Both the position numbers and the translations under genes were made by a program. 64,000 bases of DNA from Planctomycetota bacterium (GTDB lineage: Bacteria > Planctomycetota > Brocadiia > SM23-32 > JAKLEA01). This document shows, piece by piece, positions 34,304-44,645 of the stretch; position 1 is the first letter of the stretch; every line of letters begins with the position of its first letter. Below the pieces are notes generated by a model. It was not told the origin of the DNA. It saw only the letters and a program-made list of their open reading frames with translations, and made no database searches. The DNA lies in contig JAKLEA010000010.1 in NCBI GenBank assembly GCA_022711755.1, forward strand, positions 62,001 to 126,000. The letters run 5' to 3'.

Positions 34304-35197
34304 ATGCGTAAGTTAGGAGCGGTCGTAGTCGGTTGTCTCGTCCTGGCGTCCGTCAGCCTGGCGGGGGAGGCTGCGCCGAAGCCGAAGGAGCATCCGTTAT
34401 TCGCGTTCTGCATGGACACGCACGACGCGAAGGCCCGCACGCTGGAACAGCAGGCGGAACTGATAAAGGAACTCGGGTTTGACGGCTGCGGACATCTGTG
34501 GCTGGACAACGTTCAGGAGCGGCTGAAGACCCTCGACGCCAGGGGCCTGTCGCTGATCCAGATATATCTGAACGTGGACATCGCGCCCGGCAAGCCCGCA
34601 TATGACCCGCGGCTGAAGGACGTTCTCCCGCTGCTGAATGGGCGCGGCGTCATGCTGGCCCTGCTGGTCAACGGCATGAAGCCATCCGATCCCGCCGGGG
34701 ACGACCGCGCGGTGGAAATCGTCCGCGAGATTGCCGACGCGGCCGCGGCCAGCGGCACGCGCGTCGTGCTATATCCCCATTCCTACTTCTGGCTGGAGCG
34801 CGTGGAAGACTCCTTCCGCATTGCCGCGAAGGCCGACCGCCCGAACGTGGGCGCGATGTTCAACCTCTGCCATTTCCTGAAGGTGGACGATGAGAATAAC
34901 CTGAGGCCCAAGCTTGCCGCCGCCATGCCGCGCCTGTTTGCCGTCAGCATCAACGGCGCCGACACGGCGGAGGAGATACACGCCGGCAAGGGCAACTGGG
35001 TGCAACCGCTTGACAGCGGAACATTCGATATGGCCGGATTCCTGAAAATGCTCAAGGAACTCGGCTACAAGGGGCCTATTGGCCTCCAGTGCTACGGCCT
35101 CGCCGGCGACGCCCGCGATCACATGACCCGCTCCATCAGCGCGTGGCGACGCCTGAGCGCCATCCTTGCCTCTCCCAGGAATCCGCAGGACAAATAG
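34304..35197 (+). CDS. Secreted sugar isomerase/epimerase-like TIM barrel
   Basis: A 297-residue protein with a signal peptide (hydrophobic residues about 5-19, then LAGEA). The mature part is a xylose-isomerase-like barrel: AELIKELGFDGCGHLWLDNVQERL, SLIQIYLNVDI, RVVLYPHSYFWLERVEDS, NVGAMFNLCHFLKVDDENNL, LFAVSINGADTAEE and YKGPIGLQCYGL. In this family His, Glu and Asp at the strand ends bind a metal. Export of such a fold is frequent in Planctomycetota and relatives but its substrate is unknown. The ATG at 34304 follows GAGGG; the longer in-frame start at 34232 lies in the inverted repeat and is rejected. Confidence 0.8.
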   Translation: MRKLGAVVVGCLVLASVSLAGEAAPKPKEHPLFAFCMDTHDAKARTLEQQAELIKELGFDGCGHLWLDNVQERLKTLDARGLSLIQIYLNVDIAPGKPAYDPRLKDVLPLLNGRGVMLALLVNGMKPSDPAGDDRAVEIVREIADAAAASGTRVVLYPHSYFWLERVEDSFRIAAKADRPNVGAMFNLCHFLKVDDENNLRPKLAAAMPRLFAVSINGADTAEEIHAGKGNWVQPLDSGTFDMAGFLKMLKELGYKGPIGLQCYGLAGDARDHMTRSISAWRRLSAILASPRNPQDK

Positions 35198-35206
35198 AAT
35201 AGATGG

Positions 35207-35235
35207 GAAAAAGCCGATCTATTTACATGACTTGG
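35207..35235 (-). terminator. Probable terminator of the symporter gene
   Basis: On the minus strand AGCCG and CGGCT pair across a long loop and run into TTTTTC just after the symporter stop. The stem is short. Confidence 0.4.
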
Positions 35236-35238
35236 CGG

Positions 35239-36867
35239 CTATCCCCCTATCATCCTCGCCACGCCGTAAAGTATGGCAATCAACCCAGCCACCACCGCCC
35301 ATGACAGGACAAATCCCGCGATGTCCACAAACGTGAACTTCGGCGCCTCGAAATCAGGATGATTGATGAACTTCGATCGGTTCGGATCGAGTTTGATCTC
35401 CCCCTTGCCCTCGTCGGCCACGCTGACGTGAAGCTTGGCGAAGAAGGGGTCCAGTTTCTCCGCCGGCTGGCGCTTCGTCAAAAGGCTGACCACGATCAGC
35501 AGGCCGAACTCCACCGGGAGGAACACCATCGCGCGATGCGGGGCGTCCCAGCCCAGACCGTAATTAGTGAAGGCCCATGCAGCAACCGTCCCGATAACGC
35601 TGGCCCATACTCCCCATGCGTTTGCCCGTCGCCAGTAGACACCGATCCAGAAAGCCGCGCCCATGAAGCCGATGAACTCCATTGATATTTTCAGCAGTTC
35701 TGTAAGCGACGGCATTGCGAAGGCGCAAGCTATCCCGCCCAGCAGGATGCCGAGCGAGGCAATGCGTCCGACAAAAAGGTAATGCTTGTCGCCCCGGTCC
35801 GGGCAGATGTGCTCGTAAAAATTCCGGGTAAAGATTGACGACCCGCAGACCATGTAGGTTTCGCAGGCTGTCACGCCCGCCAGCATGCACGCCAGCATGA
35901 GGCCCCGAAAGCCGGTCGGCAGAAGCTTCTGTATTGAGCGCCCCCAGACCTGTTCGGATGTTTCATTGGTTATGTCGCCGGCGAAGAGCGCAAAGCCGAT
36001 GACACCGATGAGAGTCCATGCAATTGTCAGGAAACGCTTGACGAAGTTGCCGTAGCACATCCCGACGCGGGCCTCAAGCTCCGTCTTGCCCGCCCCGGTC
36101 ATGGTCATCACGTGCGGTTGCACGACGATCCCCGTCAGGGAAATCAGTGACATCATGATGATGAAGGAGAGCGTGCCTTCCTTTGCCCCCTTCGGCGCCA
36201 CGATGCTGAGCATTCCAGGAACCTGGGAGAGCTTCGCGGCCATCGCCTCGCTGCCTCCTGCGGCCTGGATTCCGAAGGGGATCAGCATGATCGAAAGCGC
36301 GATGATCATGATGCCCTGGATGATGTCCGTGTAAGCCGCTGCAACCAATCCGCCGGTCATCACATAAATGGCCGAGACGACAGATACAAAGATCACAGCA
36401 TAACCGAGTTTTATCTGCCCTCCAGTCGCCCCCTGGATCGCTCTGCCGGCGCCAAGCATGATCTGGGCGATGGTCATGACGTAGAACGCAATGGCGATGA
36501 AGGCGTAGACCTTCTCCAGGTTTCTGGAATATCTCTCCCGGAAGAAGTCGCCCGTGCTGATGTAGCGCAGGCGGCGCGTGATCGGCGGGATCATCCAGTA
36601 GAAAGGCGTGCAGAAGAGCCACATCCACTGGTACCAGATGCCCCCCAGCCCGACCCTGTAGGCCGCCCCGGCCACCTGCACCGGGTTGTCCGTGTGTGTG
36701 CCGCTGCACAGCGTATGGAAGATCAGCACAACCTTGCCGAGCTTACGCCCGCCGATGAAGTAATCCTCCTCGGTCTTCACCTTTCGCGACATCCAGAGGC
36801 CGAAGAAGATGATCCCCACGAAATAGAAGACTATCATCAGGAAGTCAACGATATGCAGTCCGAACAT
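35239..36867 (-). CDS. Sodium/solute symporter (SSS family)
   Basis: A 542-residue inner-membrane transporter with about 13 helices. Signature segments include GLHIVDFLMIVFYFVGIIFFG at the N-terminus, EEDYFIGGRKLG, IYVMTGGLVAAAYTDIIQGIMI (the SSS sodium-site region) and RGLMLACMLAGVTACETYM. It should couple sodium entry to uptake of a sugar or other solute; the solute is not predictable. The C-terminal 100 residues have a cytoplasmic insert before the last helix. The start at 36867 follows GGAGG at a slightly long spacing; a further upstream in-frame ATG is less likely. It is convergent with the secreted TIM-barrel gene and may import the sugars released nearby. Confidence 0.9.
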   Translation of the reverse strand: MFGLHIVDFLMIVFYFVGIIFFGLWMSRKVKTEEDYFIGGRKLGKVVLIFHTLCSGTHTDNPVQVAGAAYRVGLGGIWYQWMWLFCTPFYWMIPPITRRLRYISTGDFFRERYSRNLEKVYAFIAIAFYVMTIAQIMLGAGRAIQGATGGQIKLGYAVIFVSVVSAIYVMTGGLVAAAYTDIIQGIMIIALSIMLIPFGIQAAGGSEAMAAKLSQVPGMLSIVAPKGAKEGTLSFIIMMSLISLTGIVVQPHVMTMTGAGKTELEARVGMCYGNFVKRFLTIAWTLIGVIGFALFAGDITNETSEQVWGRSIQKLLPTGFRGLMLACMLAGVTACETYMVCGSSIFTRNFYEHICPDRGDKHYLFVGRIASLGILLGGIACAFAMPSLTELLKISMEFIGFMGAAFWIGVYWRRANAWGVWASVIGTVAAWAFTNYGLGWDAPHRAMVFLPVEFGLLIVVSLLTKRQPAEKLDPFFAKLHVSVADEGKGEIKLDPNRSKFINHPDFEAPKFTFVDIAGFVLSWAVVAGLIAILYGVARMIGG

Positions 36868-37013
36868 GAAGCAGAGCCTCCAGAACAGTTGACGGCGTTC
36901 CATCGCCGAACCGTATGCGGCCGCAGATTACAAACACCGAACGACGGAGCATATTATCCATATCCGGCGAAGCCGCGCAACGACAATCGCCGGTTCGCGT
37001 CAATCCGGCGGGG

Positions 37014-40000
37014 TTATTTCCGAATGTCCGCCAGGTAATCCTGCAACGCTCTCACTCCGATGCGCCCGCTCTTCAGCGCTTCAATGCCGGCGGCCGCCGC
37101 GGATGCTGCGGCAATCGTCGTTATGCACGGAATGCCGTGCATGCACGCCGCCGACCTTATTTTCCGATCAGCCCCCGCGGAACTCCACCCCAGCCGCGAC
37201 GGCGTGTTTATGAGCAGTTGTATTTTCCCATCCGTCAGGTAATCCAGAACGTGCGGACGGCCCTCCTGAATCTTGTTCACGCGCTCCACCGGGATGCCCT
37301 GCGTGCGCAGGGCCAGATACGTCCCGTGCGTCGCCAGCAGCTTGAACCCCAGGCGATGAAACCAGTGGGCTATGGGCGTGACGGCGCGCTTGTCCTCGTC
37401 CCGCACGCCCAGCAGCAGCGTCCCCCCGGTCGGCAGCGGCTGCCCCGCCGCCGCCTGGCTCTTTGCGAAGGCAAGGCCGAACTCGCGGTCAAGCCCCATC
37501 ACCTCGCCCGTGCTTTTCATCTCCGGTCCGAGGACGATGTCCACATTTGGAAAACGATTGAAGGGGAACACGCTCTCCTTGACGGCGACGTGCTCGATGC
37601 CGATGGAACTCGTGAAGCCCTGCTTCTTCAGGCTCTGGCCGAGCATTACCTTGGTGGCGATCTTCGCAAGCGGTTTGCCGATGGCCTTGCTGACAAAGGG
37701 GACCGTGCGCGATGCCCGCGGATTGACCTCCAGGATGTATACGTCCGACCCCTTCACCGCGAACTGGATGTTCATCAGCCCCCGGACGTCCAGCTCCCTG
37801 CCCAGCGCGACGGTCTGGTCCTCGATCACCTTGATGATGCTCGCGCCCAGGGAGAACGGCGGGATGGCCATCGCCGCGTCGCCGCTGTGAATCCCCGCCT
37901 GCTCGATATGCTCAAGGATGCCGCCGATGACGACCGTCTCGCCGTCGGCCACGGCGTCAACGTCAACCTCGATGGCGTTCTCCAGGAACTTGTCCACCAT
38001 GACGGGACGGTCTTCGCTGACCTCAATTCCCTCCTTCAGGTAGGCGGCAAGCTCATCCTCGCCGTGGATGATGGCCATCGCGCGCCCGCCGAGGACGAAG
38101 GACGGGCGCGTGATAACGGGGAATCCGAGCGAGCGGGCCAGATCCGCCGCCTCCTTGCGATCCGACGCCATGCCCGACGGCGGCTGCCGAAGGTTGAGCT
38201 TCTTGACCATACGGTTGAAAAGGTCCCGGTCCTCGGCGCGCTCGATGCTCTCGACGCTTGTGCCGATGATGGGCGCGCCGGCGTCCAGAAGGCTGCGCGC
38301 CAGGTTCAGCGGCGTCTGCCCCCCGAACTGCACGATGATGCCGTCCGGCTGGAGCCGGTCGGCGATGTTCAGGACGTCCTCGCAGGTCAGCGGCTCAAAG
38401 AAAAGCAGATCGCTCGTGTCATAATCCGTGCTGACTGTCTCCGGGTTGGAGTTGACCATTACGCTTTCGAAGCCCATCTCCCTGACGGCGAAGGCCGCCT
38501 GGACGCAGCAATAATCGAACTCAATGCCCTGGCCAATGCGGTTCGGCCCGCCGCCGAGGATCATGATCTTCTTCTTGTTGGAGCGGCGCGCCTCGTCCTC
38601 CGCCTCGTAGGTCGAGTAGTAGTAGGGCGTATAGGCCTCGAACTCTGCCGCGCACGTGTCCACCAGCTTGTAGGACGCCGTCACCCCCGCGGCGATGCGG
38701 CGCTTTCGCACCGCCGCCTCCTGCGTCTGCCAGAGGAACGCTAGCTGCCGGTCGGAGAAGCCGCAGCGCTTCGCCCGGCGCAGCAGGTCCTCCGAAGCGT
38801 CATACAGGCTGGGGCAGTCGCAAAGCTCGGATTCAAGCTCCAGGATTTCGCTCAACTGCGCGATGAACCAGGGATCAACCTTCGTGAACTGCGCCACTTG
38901 CTCCGCCGGCATCCCCTTGCGCAGGGCGTAGCGGATGTAGAACAGCCGCAGGTCGTTGGGCGTCTGGAGTTTGGCGCGCAGTTCGCCTTCGTCAATGGTT
39001 CCGCCCTTTGCCAGCGCGTCCTTCCTGTCAAGGCCCAGCCCCGCGCGCCCGATCTCAAGCCCGCGGATCGCCTTCTGCAGGGCTTCCTTGAAGGTCCGCC
39101 CGATGGCCATGACCTCGCCGACCGACTTCATCTGCGTCGTCAGGATCGGATCCGCGTCCGGGAACTTTTCGAATGTCCAGCGAGGAACCTTCACGACTAC
39201 GTAGTCAATTGTCGGCTCGAATCCCGCGCAGGTTTCCCTCGTGATGTCGTTCGGAATCTCATCCAGCGTGTAACCGACGGCCAGTTTCGCCGCGATCTTC
39301 GCTATCGGGAAGCCCGTCGCCTTCGACGCCAGCGCCGAGGAGCGGGAAACGCGGGGATTCATCTCCACCACGACCATCTCCCCGTCCTTCGGATTGACAC
39401 CGAACTGGATGTTCGACCCGCCCGTCTCGACCCCGATGGCGCGGATGATCTTCGCCGAGGCGTCGCGCATGAGCTGGTATTCCCTGTCCGTGAGCGTCTG
39501 CGCGGGGGCGACGGTGATGCTGTCGCCCGTATGCACGCCCATCGGATCGAAGTTCTCGATTGAGCATATGACGACGAAGTTGTCCGCCTTGTCGCGCATG
39601 ACTTCAAGCTCGTATTCCTTCCAGCCGATGACGGAGCGCTCGATAAGAATTTCATGGATGAGGGAATACTCCAGCCCGCGCTTGCATATGGTCTCGAACT
39701 CCTCGTGGTTGTAGGCGATTCCGCCCCCCGTCCCGCCGAGGGTGAAACTGGGGCGGATGACTGCGGGAAGCTCGACGAATTCCAGAATCTTGCGCGCCTC
39801 GTCCATGTTCCGCGCGAAGCCGCCCTGCGGGCACGTCAGCCCGATCTCGTCCATCGTCTTCTTGAAGAGTTCGCGGTCCTCCGCTTTGTGGATGGACTCG
39901 CGGTTGGCGCCCAGCATTCGAACGCCGAATGCGTCAAGCACTCCGCGGTCCGCCAGCTCCACGGCCGTGTTCAGCCCCGTCTGCCCGCCGAGCGTCGGCA

Positions 40001-40259
40001 GCAGGGCGTCCGGCCGCTCCGCCTCGATTATCTTGGCAACCATGTCCGGCGTGATCGGCTCAATGTAGGTCCGGTGCGCCGTCTCCGGATCGGTCATGAT
40101 CGTGGCGGGATTGCTGTTGACGAGGATGACCTTGTAACCTTCTTCCCTGATTGCCTTGCACGCTTGGGTTCCGGAATAATCGAATTCGCAGGCCTGGCCT
40201 ATGATGATCGGGCCGCTGCCGATGATGAGAACCGACTGAATGTCCGTACGTCGAGGCAT
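37014..40259 (-). CDS. carB: Carbamoyl-phosphate synthase large subunit
   Basis: A 1081-residue enzyme that makes carbamoyl phosphate from bicarbonate, ATP and glutamine-derived ammonia for arginine and pyrimidine synthesis. Both ATP-grasp halves are complete: [20 protein letters not shown] begins the first, and [20 protein letters not shown] (about residue 557) the second. The C-terminal MGS-like regulatory domain ends with [19 protein letters not shown]. Length is normal. The start is ATG 40259 ([10 protein letters not shown]) after AGGGGAG. Longer in-frame starts would read through the repeat element upstream and are not family-like. No carA is adjacent. Confidence 0.98.
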   Translation of the reverse strand: MPRRTDIQSVLIIGSGPIIIGQACEFDYSGTQACKAIREEGYKVILVNSNPATIMTDPETAHRTYIEPITPDMVAKIIEAERPDALLPTLGGQTGLNTAVELADRGVLDAFGVRMLGANRESIHKAEDRELFKKTMDEIGLTCPQGGFARNMDEARKILEFVELPAVIRPSFTLGGTGGGIAYNHEEFETICKRGLEYSLIHEILIERSVIGWKEYELEVMRDKADNFVVICSIENFDPMGVHTGDSITVAPAQTLTDREYQLMRDASAKIIRAIGVETGGSNIQFGVNPKDGEMVVVEMNPRVSRSSALASKATGFPIAKIAAKLAVGYTLDEIPNDITRETCAGFEPTIDYVVVKVPRWTFEKFPDADPILTTQMKSVGEVMAIGRTFKEALQKAIRGLEIGRAGLGLDRKDALAKGGTIDEGELRAKLQTPNDLRLFYIRYALRKGMPAEQVAQFTKVDPWFIAQLSEILELESELCDCPSLYDASEDLLRRAKRCGFSDRQLAFLWQTQEAAVRKRRIAAGVTASYKLVDTCAAEFEAYTPYYYSTYEAEDEARRSNKKKIMILGGGPNRIGQGIEFDYCCVQAAFAVREMGFESVMVNSNPETVSTDYDTSDLLFFEPLTCEDVLNIADRLQPDGIIVQFGGQTPLNLARSLLDAGAPIIGTSVESIERAEDRDLFNRMVKKLNLRQPPSGMASDRKEAADLARSLGFPVITRPSFVLGGRAMAIIHGEDELAAYLKEGIEVSEDRPVMVDKFLENAIEVDVDAVADGETVVIGGILEHIEQAGIHSGDAAMAIPPFSLGASIIKVIEDQTVALGRELDVRGLMNIQFAVKGSDVYILEVNPRASRTVPFVSKAIGKPLAKIATKVMLGQSLKKQGFTSSIGIEHVAVKESVFPFNRFPNVDIVLGPEMKSTGEVMGLDREFGLAFAKSQAAAGQPLPTGGTLLLGVRDEDKRAVTPIAHWFHRLGFKLLATHGTYLALRTQGIPVERVNKIQEGRPHVLDYLTDGKIQLLINTPSRLGWSSAGADRKIRSAACMHGIPCITTIAAASAAAAGIEALKSGRIGVRALQDYLADIRK

Positions 40260-40743
40260 GGCACTCCCCTGCTTGCTGGACGATGTCCCTTGCCGCTTCG
40301 GTGTGCCAGACCGTCGCGGCCGCTGGGCAGGCGCATAACGCGGAACGCGCCCTGGGTGGTCAGGCGGAATGTTATCCGCCCCGCTCGCCCCCGCGCAAGG
40401 CAAAACGCGGGCGGCGCGTAATGGGTCACTGACGGGCGGGCGGCCGTAATTTGGATTGCGGCAGTCTTGCTGCCGCCTTGCCGTTTCCCCCGGCTTGCCG
40501 GGGTTGGAACTGCCGGATTCAGCGAAGCGCAAGCAAGCGCGCGCAAAATGCGCGAACGCAACGGCAAGGCGCAGGCAAGCCTGCGCACTCCAAGGTGACG
40601 CGCCCGCGACTGACCCCGTACGGCGGCGCGGGCTTCGAATATGAATCCATGAGTCTTCTTGACTTGCCGCCCCCTTGCACTATCATCCTCATCTGCGGCG
40701 ACTGCCGCGCGCTTGAAAAACGACTCTATCCGGGAGAACCTGA
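40260..40743. other. Intergenic region with repeat element, upstream of carB and a dehydrogenase
   Basis: About 480 bp between divergent genes. It contains the family B repeat at 40430-40612 and presumably both promoters. No gene is seen. Confidence 0.6.
40430..40612. repeat. Repeat element, family B, copy 1
   Basis: Begins TGACGGGCGG, then CGGCCGTAATTTGG, and includes GCGCAAGCAAGCGCG and the hairpin GCGCAGGC-AA-GCCTGCGC followed by ACTCCAAG, ending in GCGCCCG. The order of blocks is the same as in 60069-60164, but this copy has an extra ~80 bp with its own short inverted repeats (GGCAGTC-TTGC-TGCC type). Confidence 0.75.
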
Positions 40744-41865
40744 ATGGAACCTGTCAAGGTGGCCCTCGTCGGCATCGGCGGCATGGGCGGAAGCCACTTC
40801 CGCAACATCATCGAAAACGAAATGTATCAGCTCGTCGGCGTCTGCGACATCGGCCTCCACCGCAAGGACGTGCAGGAGCGCAGGAAGATCGCCAAAGACA
40901 AGGGCATCCCGTTCTTCCGGGATTACAAGGCCATGTATCGGAAGGTTGACTGCGAGGCCGTCTTCGTAGCCGCCCCGCACCACTGGCACGCCCGCATGAC
41001 GATTGACGCGCTCAAGAAGGGCTGCCACGTTTTTACGGAGAAGCCCCCCGCCGGCTCCACCGCCGACGTGATGAAAATGATCGCCGCGCAGAAGAAGGCC
41101 GGCAAACTGGTTGCGGTTGGGTTCAATCCCAGCGCCAGCCCGGCCGTCCAGGCAGTCAAGCGCCACATCGCCAACGGCGACCTGGGGACGATAAAGCAGG
41201 TCACGCTGGCCATCCTATGGTGGCGGGAGAACAGCTACTACCGCCGCGCCAAATGGGTCGGGCGCATGAAGATTGACGGCGTTGACTGCTCCGACGGCTG
41301 CATGTGCAACCAGGGCAGCCACGGCATCTTCCAGGCGCTCTACCTGGCTTCCGAGAAGAAACATCCCTCGCTCAGCGCGCCCTCGGACATCGAGGCGAAT
41401 CTCTATCGCTTCCACACTGCAAGCCAGTTCGAGGCCGAGGACATGGCCTGCGTCCGCGCGACGCTTGACGGAAAGAAGGGTAAGAAACTCCTTGCCTACA
41501 TCACGACGGACATCAAGGACAAAGAGGATTTCTGCGACATCATCGGAACGAAGGGCCGGATACGGGTCGGGGAGCCGCACATCATTCTCAACGACGGGAG
41601 CAAAATCACGGTCAAGCAGGAGGAAGGCGTTCCCAGCAAGCAGCAGAATTTCGCCCTGGCGATCCGGGGGGAGGCGGAGCTTTACTGCCCGCTGGAGGAG
41701 GGGGCCAAGCAGGTGCTGCTGACCGACGGGGCATACGCGTCATTGAAGCGGAAGGTCAAAGTCGCTCCGTGGGGCGCATTGGAAGACGGCTGCGCCGCCC
41801 TGATGCGGGCGGTCGAACAACGCTGCCTCATCAGCGAACTCAAGGACAAGCCGGACTGGGCGTAG
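40744..41865 (+). CDS. Gfo/Idh/MocA family oxidoreductase
   Basis: A 373-residue NAD(P)-dependent dehydrogenase. VALVGIGGMGGSHFRNI is the nucleotide-binding turn, APHHWHARMTIDAL and HVFTEKPP carry the family signature with the catalytic Lys, and the C-terminal domain has DCSDGCMCNQGSHGIFQALY with the active-site His. Substrate unknown, probably a sugar or its derivative. GGGAGAACCTGA precedes the ATG. Only moderately like the family member at 10183, so the two are not a recent duplication. It stands alone between carB (divergent) and the rhomboid gene (convergent). Confidence 0.9.
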   Translation: MEPVKVALVGIGGMGGSHFRNIIENEMYQLVGVCDIGLHRKDVQERRKIAKDKGIPFFRDYKAMYRKVDCEAVFVAAPHHWHARMTIDALKKGCHVFTEKPPAGSTADVMKMIAAQKKAGKLVAVGFNPSASPAVQAVKRHIANGDLGTIKQVTLAILWWRENSYYRRAKWVGRMKIDGVDCSDGCMCNQGSHGIFQALYLASEKKHPSLSAPSDIEANLYRFHTASQFEAEDMACVRATLDGKKGKKLLAYITTDIKDKEDFCDIIGTKGRIRVGEPHIILNDGSKITVKQEEGVPSKQQNFALAIRGEAELYCPLEEGAKQVLLTDGAYASLKRKVKVAPWGALEDGCAALMRAVEQRCLISELKDKPDWA

Positions 41866-41944
41866 GCAGGAGCCGAGTCAGGGGCGTAGAGCATGACCGG
41901 ATTCCGGCAATCGGACTTCCCGCGTGAAGGCGAGCGGCGTTTCG

Positions 41945-42736
41945 TCAGTCGCTTTTCTTCCCGCGGCCGAAAAGAGCCTTCTTCGCGTCCTTGTGCCAAT
42001 CCTCGCCGTCCTCCGGGCACTTGTAGTACTTGACTCCGCCGATGATCGGGTTGTCCTCGATCTGCTTTTTTCGTCGTCTGAAATTCGCGGTCAGGAACAT
42101 GCCGAACATAAACCCGCCTATGTGCGCCCAGTAGGCGATCCCGGCGCCTTTCGGCAGCGACAGCACAATCACGCCCGGAATCATCTGGAACAGGAACCAT
42201 ACGCCCATAAAGAAGACGGCGCGGATTCTGAACCGAATCAGAATGGACAAAGATGGAAGAAAGCAGACAATCCGCGCGCGGGGAAAGAGCAGGGCATAAG
42301 CGCCAAGGATTCCGGATATCGCGCCGCTGGCGCCGACGCATGGGATCTGCGACATCGGATCCATCATGAAATGCGCCAGGCCCGCGGCGAATCCGGAAAA
42401 CAAATAGAAGACGATGAAGCGCAGGTGGCCGAGATAGTCTTCCACGTTGTCGCCAAACAGCCAGAGGAACCACATGTTGCCGATGAGGTGCCACCAACTC
42501 GCGTGAAGGAACATGCTTGTGATGAAAGTCCATCCAGAGTGAATGGAAAAGATGCGAAAACTCTTAACGGCGTCAACTGTCGCGCCGGGTGTCATTCCAT
42601 ACCCGGTGATGAACGCCCTGATCTCCCGTTCATTCATCGTGGCTTCATTGACGAAAACGGCGAGATTGACCAGGATCAGGATGGCAACGACATAGGGCGT
42701 CGTTCGGGAGCGATTCTCGTCATGGATAGGTATCAT
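41945..42736 (-). CDS. Rhomboid-family intramembrane serine protease
   Basis: A 263-residue inner-membrane protease. The catalytic dyad is visible: S137 in CVGASGAISG and H205 in YWAHIGGF. Other family features are FLHASWWHLIGNMWFLWLFGDNVED after the first loop and about six helices. The C-terminal 45 residues are a soluble, lysine-rich tail (RRRKKQ, KYYKCPEDGEDWHKD) beyond the protease core. Rhomboids cut single-pass membrane proteins. Targets are unknown. GGGGAAGCG precedes the ATG. It may be co-transcribed with rph, 100 bp upstream. Confidence 0.92.
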   Translation of the reverse strand: MIPIHDENRSRTTPYVVAILILVNLAVFVNEATMNEREIRAFITGYGMTPGATVDAVKSFRIFSIHSGWTFITSMFLHASWWHLIGNMWFLWLFGDNVEDYLGHLRFIVFYLFSGFAAGLAHFMMDPMSQIPCVGASGAISGILGAYALLFPRARIVCFLPSLSILIRFRIRAVFFMGVWFLFQMIPGVIVLSLPKGAGIAYWAHIGGFMFGMFLTANFRRRKKQIEDNPIIGGVKYYKCPEDGEDWHKDAKKALFGRGKKSD

Positions 42737-42836
42737 CGCTTCCCCAATCCCCGTGTTCGGGAGGCGTTGCGACCATCATGCGCGTCGCGCATTCGCGCCT
42801 CCGTCTCTCTTGCGTAATGTGTTCGAAGAATGCAGC

Positions 42837-43568
42837 CTACCCCGGCCTCCAAACACCCTTCAGTACCGCCAACTGTTTCTCGGTGATCGCGCTTATCGCT
42901 TCAGCGGCCAGCGCGAGCATTGCGTCCAGTTGCTCCCGGTCGAAAGGCTCCCGCTCCGCCGTGCCCTGCACCTCGATGAACTTTCCCCCGCCGGACATGA
43001 CGACGTTCATGTCCACCTCGGCGCGTCTGTCTTCCTCATAGTTAAGGTCAACCATCGCCTCCCCGTCAACGATCCCGACGCTGATCGCCGCGACCGAATC
43101 CAGAACCGGCAGCGCCGCCAGTTTCCCCCTTGATCGCAATTCCGCCAGCGCCAGCACCGCCGCCGGAAACGCCCCGGTGAGCGCCGCCGTGCGCGTTCCG
43201 CCGTCGGCCTGAAGCACGTCGCAGTCAAGCCAGAGCGTGCGCTCGCCTATCGCACGATAATCTATCGCCGCTCGGATGCTGCGCCCGATAAGGCGCTGAA
43301 TTTCGCTGCTGCGTCCGTTAATCTGCCCTTTGTTCCGGTCCCGGGAAGTGCGGTCGAGAGTCGAGCCGGGAAGCATGTCGTATTCCGCCGTCAGCCAACC
43401 CGTCCCGGACGCCTTCGCGTGCGGCGGAACGCCGTCAACGATCATGGCGGAGCAGACGACCTTCGTGTTCCCGAAAGAAACGAGGACGGAACCGTGGGCG
43501 TTCTTCAGGAAGCCCGGGACGATTTCCAGCGGGCGCATTCGGTTATTCTGTCTGCCGTCGTTTCGCAA
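42837..43568 (-). CDS. rph: Ribonuclease PH
   Basis: A 243-residue phosphorolytic 3'-5' exoribonuclease that trims tRNA 3' ends. Diagnostic segments are GSVLVSFGNTKVVCSAMI, the YDMLPGST and RSSEIQRLIGRSIRAAIDY region, LDCDVLQADGGTRTAALTGAF, VDLNYEEDRRAEVDMNVVMSG and the C-terminal FIEVQGTAE. Length fits the family. The start is TTG at 43568 (reads MRNDGRQNN, matching the conserved MRxDGR beginning), with GGAGAAACC just upstream. It lies between the TPR gene and the rhomboid gene on one strand. Confidence 0.96.
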   Translation of the reverse strand: MRNDGRQNNRMRPLEIVPGFLKNAHGSVLVSFGNTKVVCSAMIVDGVPPHAKASGTGWLTAEYDMLPGSTLDRTSRDRNKGQINGRSSEIQRLIGRSIRAAIDYRAIGERTLWLDCDVLQADGGTRTAALTGAFPAAVLALAELRSRGKLAALPVLDSVAAISVGIVDGEAMVDLNYEEDRRAEVDMNVVMSGGGKFIEVQGTAEREPFDREQLDAMLALAAEAISAITEKQLAVLKGVWRPG

Positions 43569-43616
43569 GAGGTTTCTCCGTGATGGTGTTTTCGGCGGGG
43601 CGGAGTCCGGGGCGAG

Positions 43617-44393
43617 TTACTGCCCGGCGCCTCCGGTCAGCCAGTCGTGCTTGCCGGTCTGGATATCAACCGCCTTTTTAAGGCACGCCCTGGCCTCGTC
43701 CGGGCGGCCCAGGATGCTCAGCAGGCTCCCCTTCTGCCGCCACGCTGCCGAACTGCCGGGGCGGATCTTTATCGCTTTGTCGCAGCAGTCCACGGCGTCC
43801 TTGTATTTCTCAAGCTCCGTCAGGGCGACGGCCTTGTCAAGCCATACGCGGTCGTCATCCTCCTTGATTTCGTGAGCTTTGGCGAAGCTTTCAACCGCCG
43901 CCTTAAAATCGTTCAACATCGTCAGCGCCAGGCCCTTTTGATACCATGCCTCTGCATTCTTGCTGTTTTTTTTCAGGACTTCGTCCAGCCGCGGGATGGC
44001 CTCCTTCGCCCTGCCGAGCCGCACCAGAACCGCCGCCATCCGCGCCGCGGCGTCTTCATCAGAGGAATCAATGTCCAACAGAACATGATATGCCGCCAGC
44101 GCCTCGGTAAGACGATCCATGCTGGCCAGCAGCAGCGCCTTATTTGACCAGGCGCGGGCATAGACCACGTCAACCTTGGTTGCCTTGTCGAAGCATTCCA
44201 GCGCCTCCTCGTGCTTTGCCGTCTTCCCCAGCAGAACGCCCTTGTTGCACCATGCCTTGGCGTGGTTGGGTTCAAGGTCCACGCATTTCGTGAAGCATGA
44301 TATGGCCTTATCAATATCGCCCTTCCGGGCTAGGGCGAGGCCCTGCGTGTAATAATGCTCGGCTCCCTTTGTCTGGCCGTCCTGCGTTTCCAT
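43617..44393 (-). CDS. Tetratricopeptide-repeat protein
   Basis: A 258-residue soluble protein made of about seven TPR units of 34 residues, for example AEHYYTQGLALARKGDIDKA, AKAWCNKGVLLGKTAKHEEA, ARAWSNKALLLASMDRLTEA, AEAWYQKGLALTMLNDFKAA and DRVWLDKAVALTELEKYKDA. TPR proteins act as protein-binding scaffolds; no partner is indicated. No signal peptide or membrane helix. It precedes rph by 48 bp and may be in the same transcript. Confidence 0.9.
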   Translation of the reverse strand: METQDGQTKGAEHYYTQGLALARKGDIDKAISCFTKCVDLEPNHAKAWCNKGVLLGKTAKHEEALECFDKATKVDVVYARAWSNKALLLASMDRLTEALAAYHVLLDIDSSDEDAAARMAAVLVRLGRAKEAIPRLDEVLKKNSKNAEAWYQKGLALTMLNDFKAAVESFAKAHEIKEDDDRVWLDKAVALTELEKYKDAVDCCDKAIKIRPGSSAAWRQKGSLLSILGRPDEARACLKKAVDIQTGKHDWLTGGAGQ

Positions 44394-44533
44394 TGCGCGT
44401 CCGATTCTGCTCCGTCGCGTCTGCCGGAGTCATCATGCCCGTGGGGGACAACCTTATGTTAAGACCGGAAGCCGCTGTCTGCAATGTTTTTCGGCATTTA
44501 TCGCAAAGGTCTTCCCGTTTCCGTACGTCGTAA

Positions 44534-44562
44534 CGGCCCGCCCCGGGAATGGGGGCGGGCCG
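44534..44562 (-). terminator. GC-rich hairpin downstream of the outer-membrane barrel gene
   Basis: Perfect 11-base arms CGGCCCGCCCC and GGGGCGGGCCG with a seven-base loop, about 84 bases past the stop at 44646. It lacks a strong T-run. Confidence 0.5.
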
Positions 44563-44645
44563 TCTGCCGTCAATCACCGTTCAAAAGGCTTATGCGCCCT
44601 CGCCGCAAACTTCCGAAGGGCGTTCTGCTTCAGACTGTGCGCTGA

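Noticed and set aside
36915..38744. A 609-codon open frame on the plus strand
   Set aside because: It lies antisense to the unmistakable carB gene; its composition (H, R, D, V-rich, no domain) is that of a shadow frame in GC-rich DNA.
40260..40532. A 91-codon N-terminal extension of carB
   Set aside because: The extension reads through the family B repeat, while ATG 40259 has a good ribosome site and starts the conserved protein.
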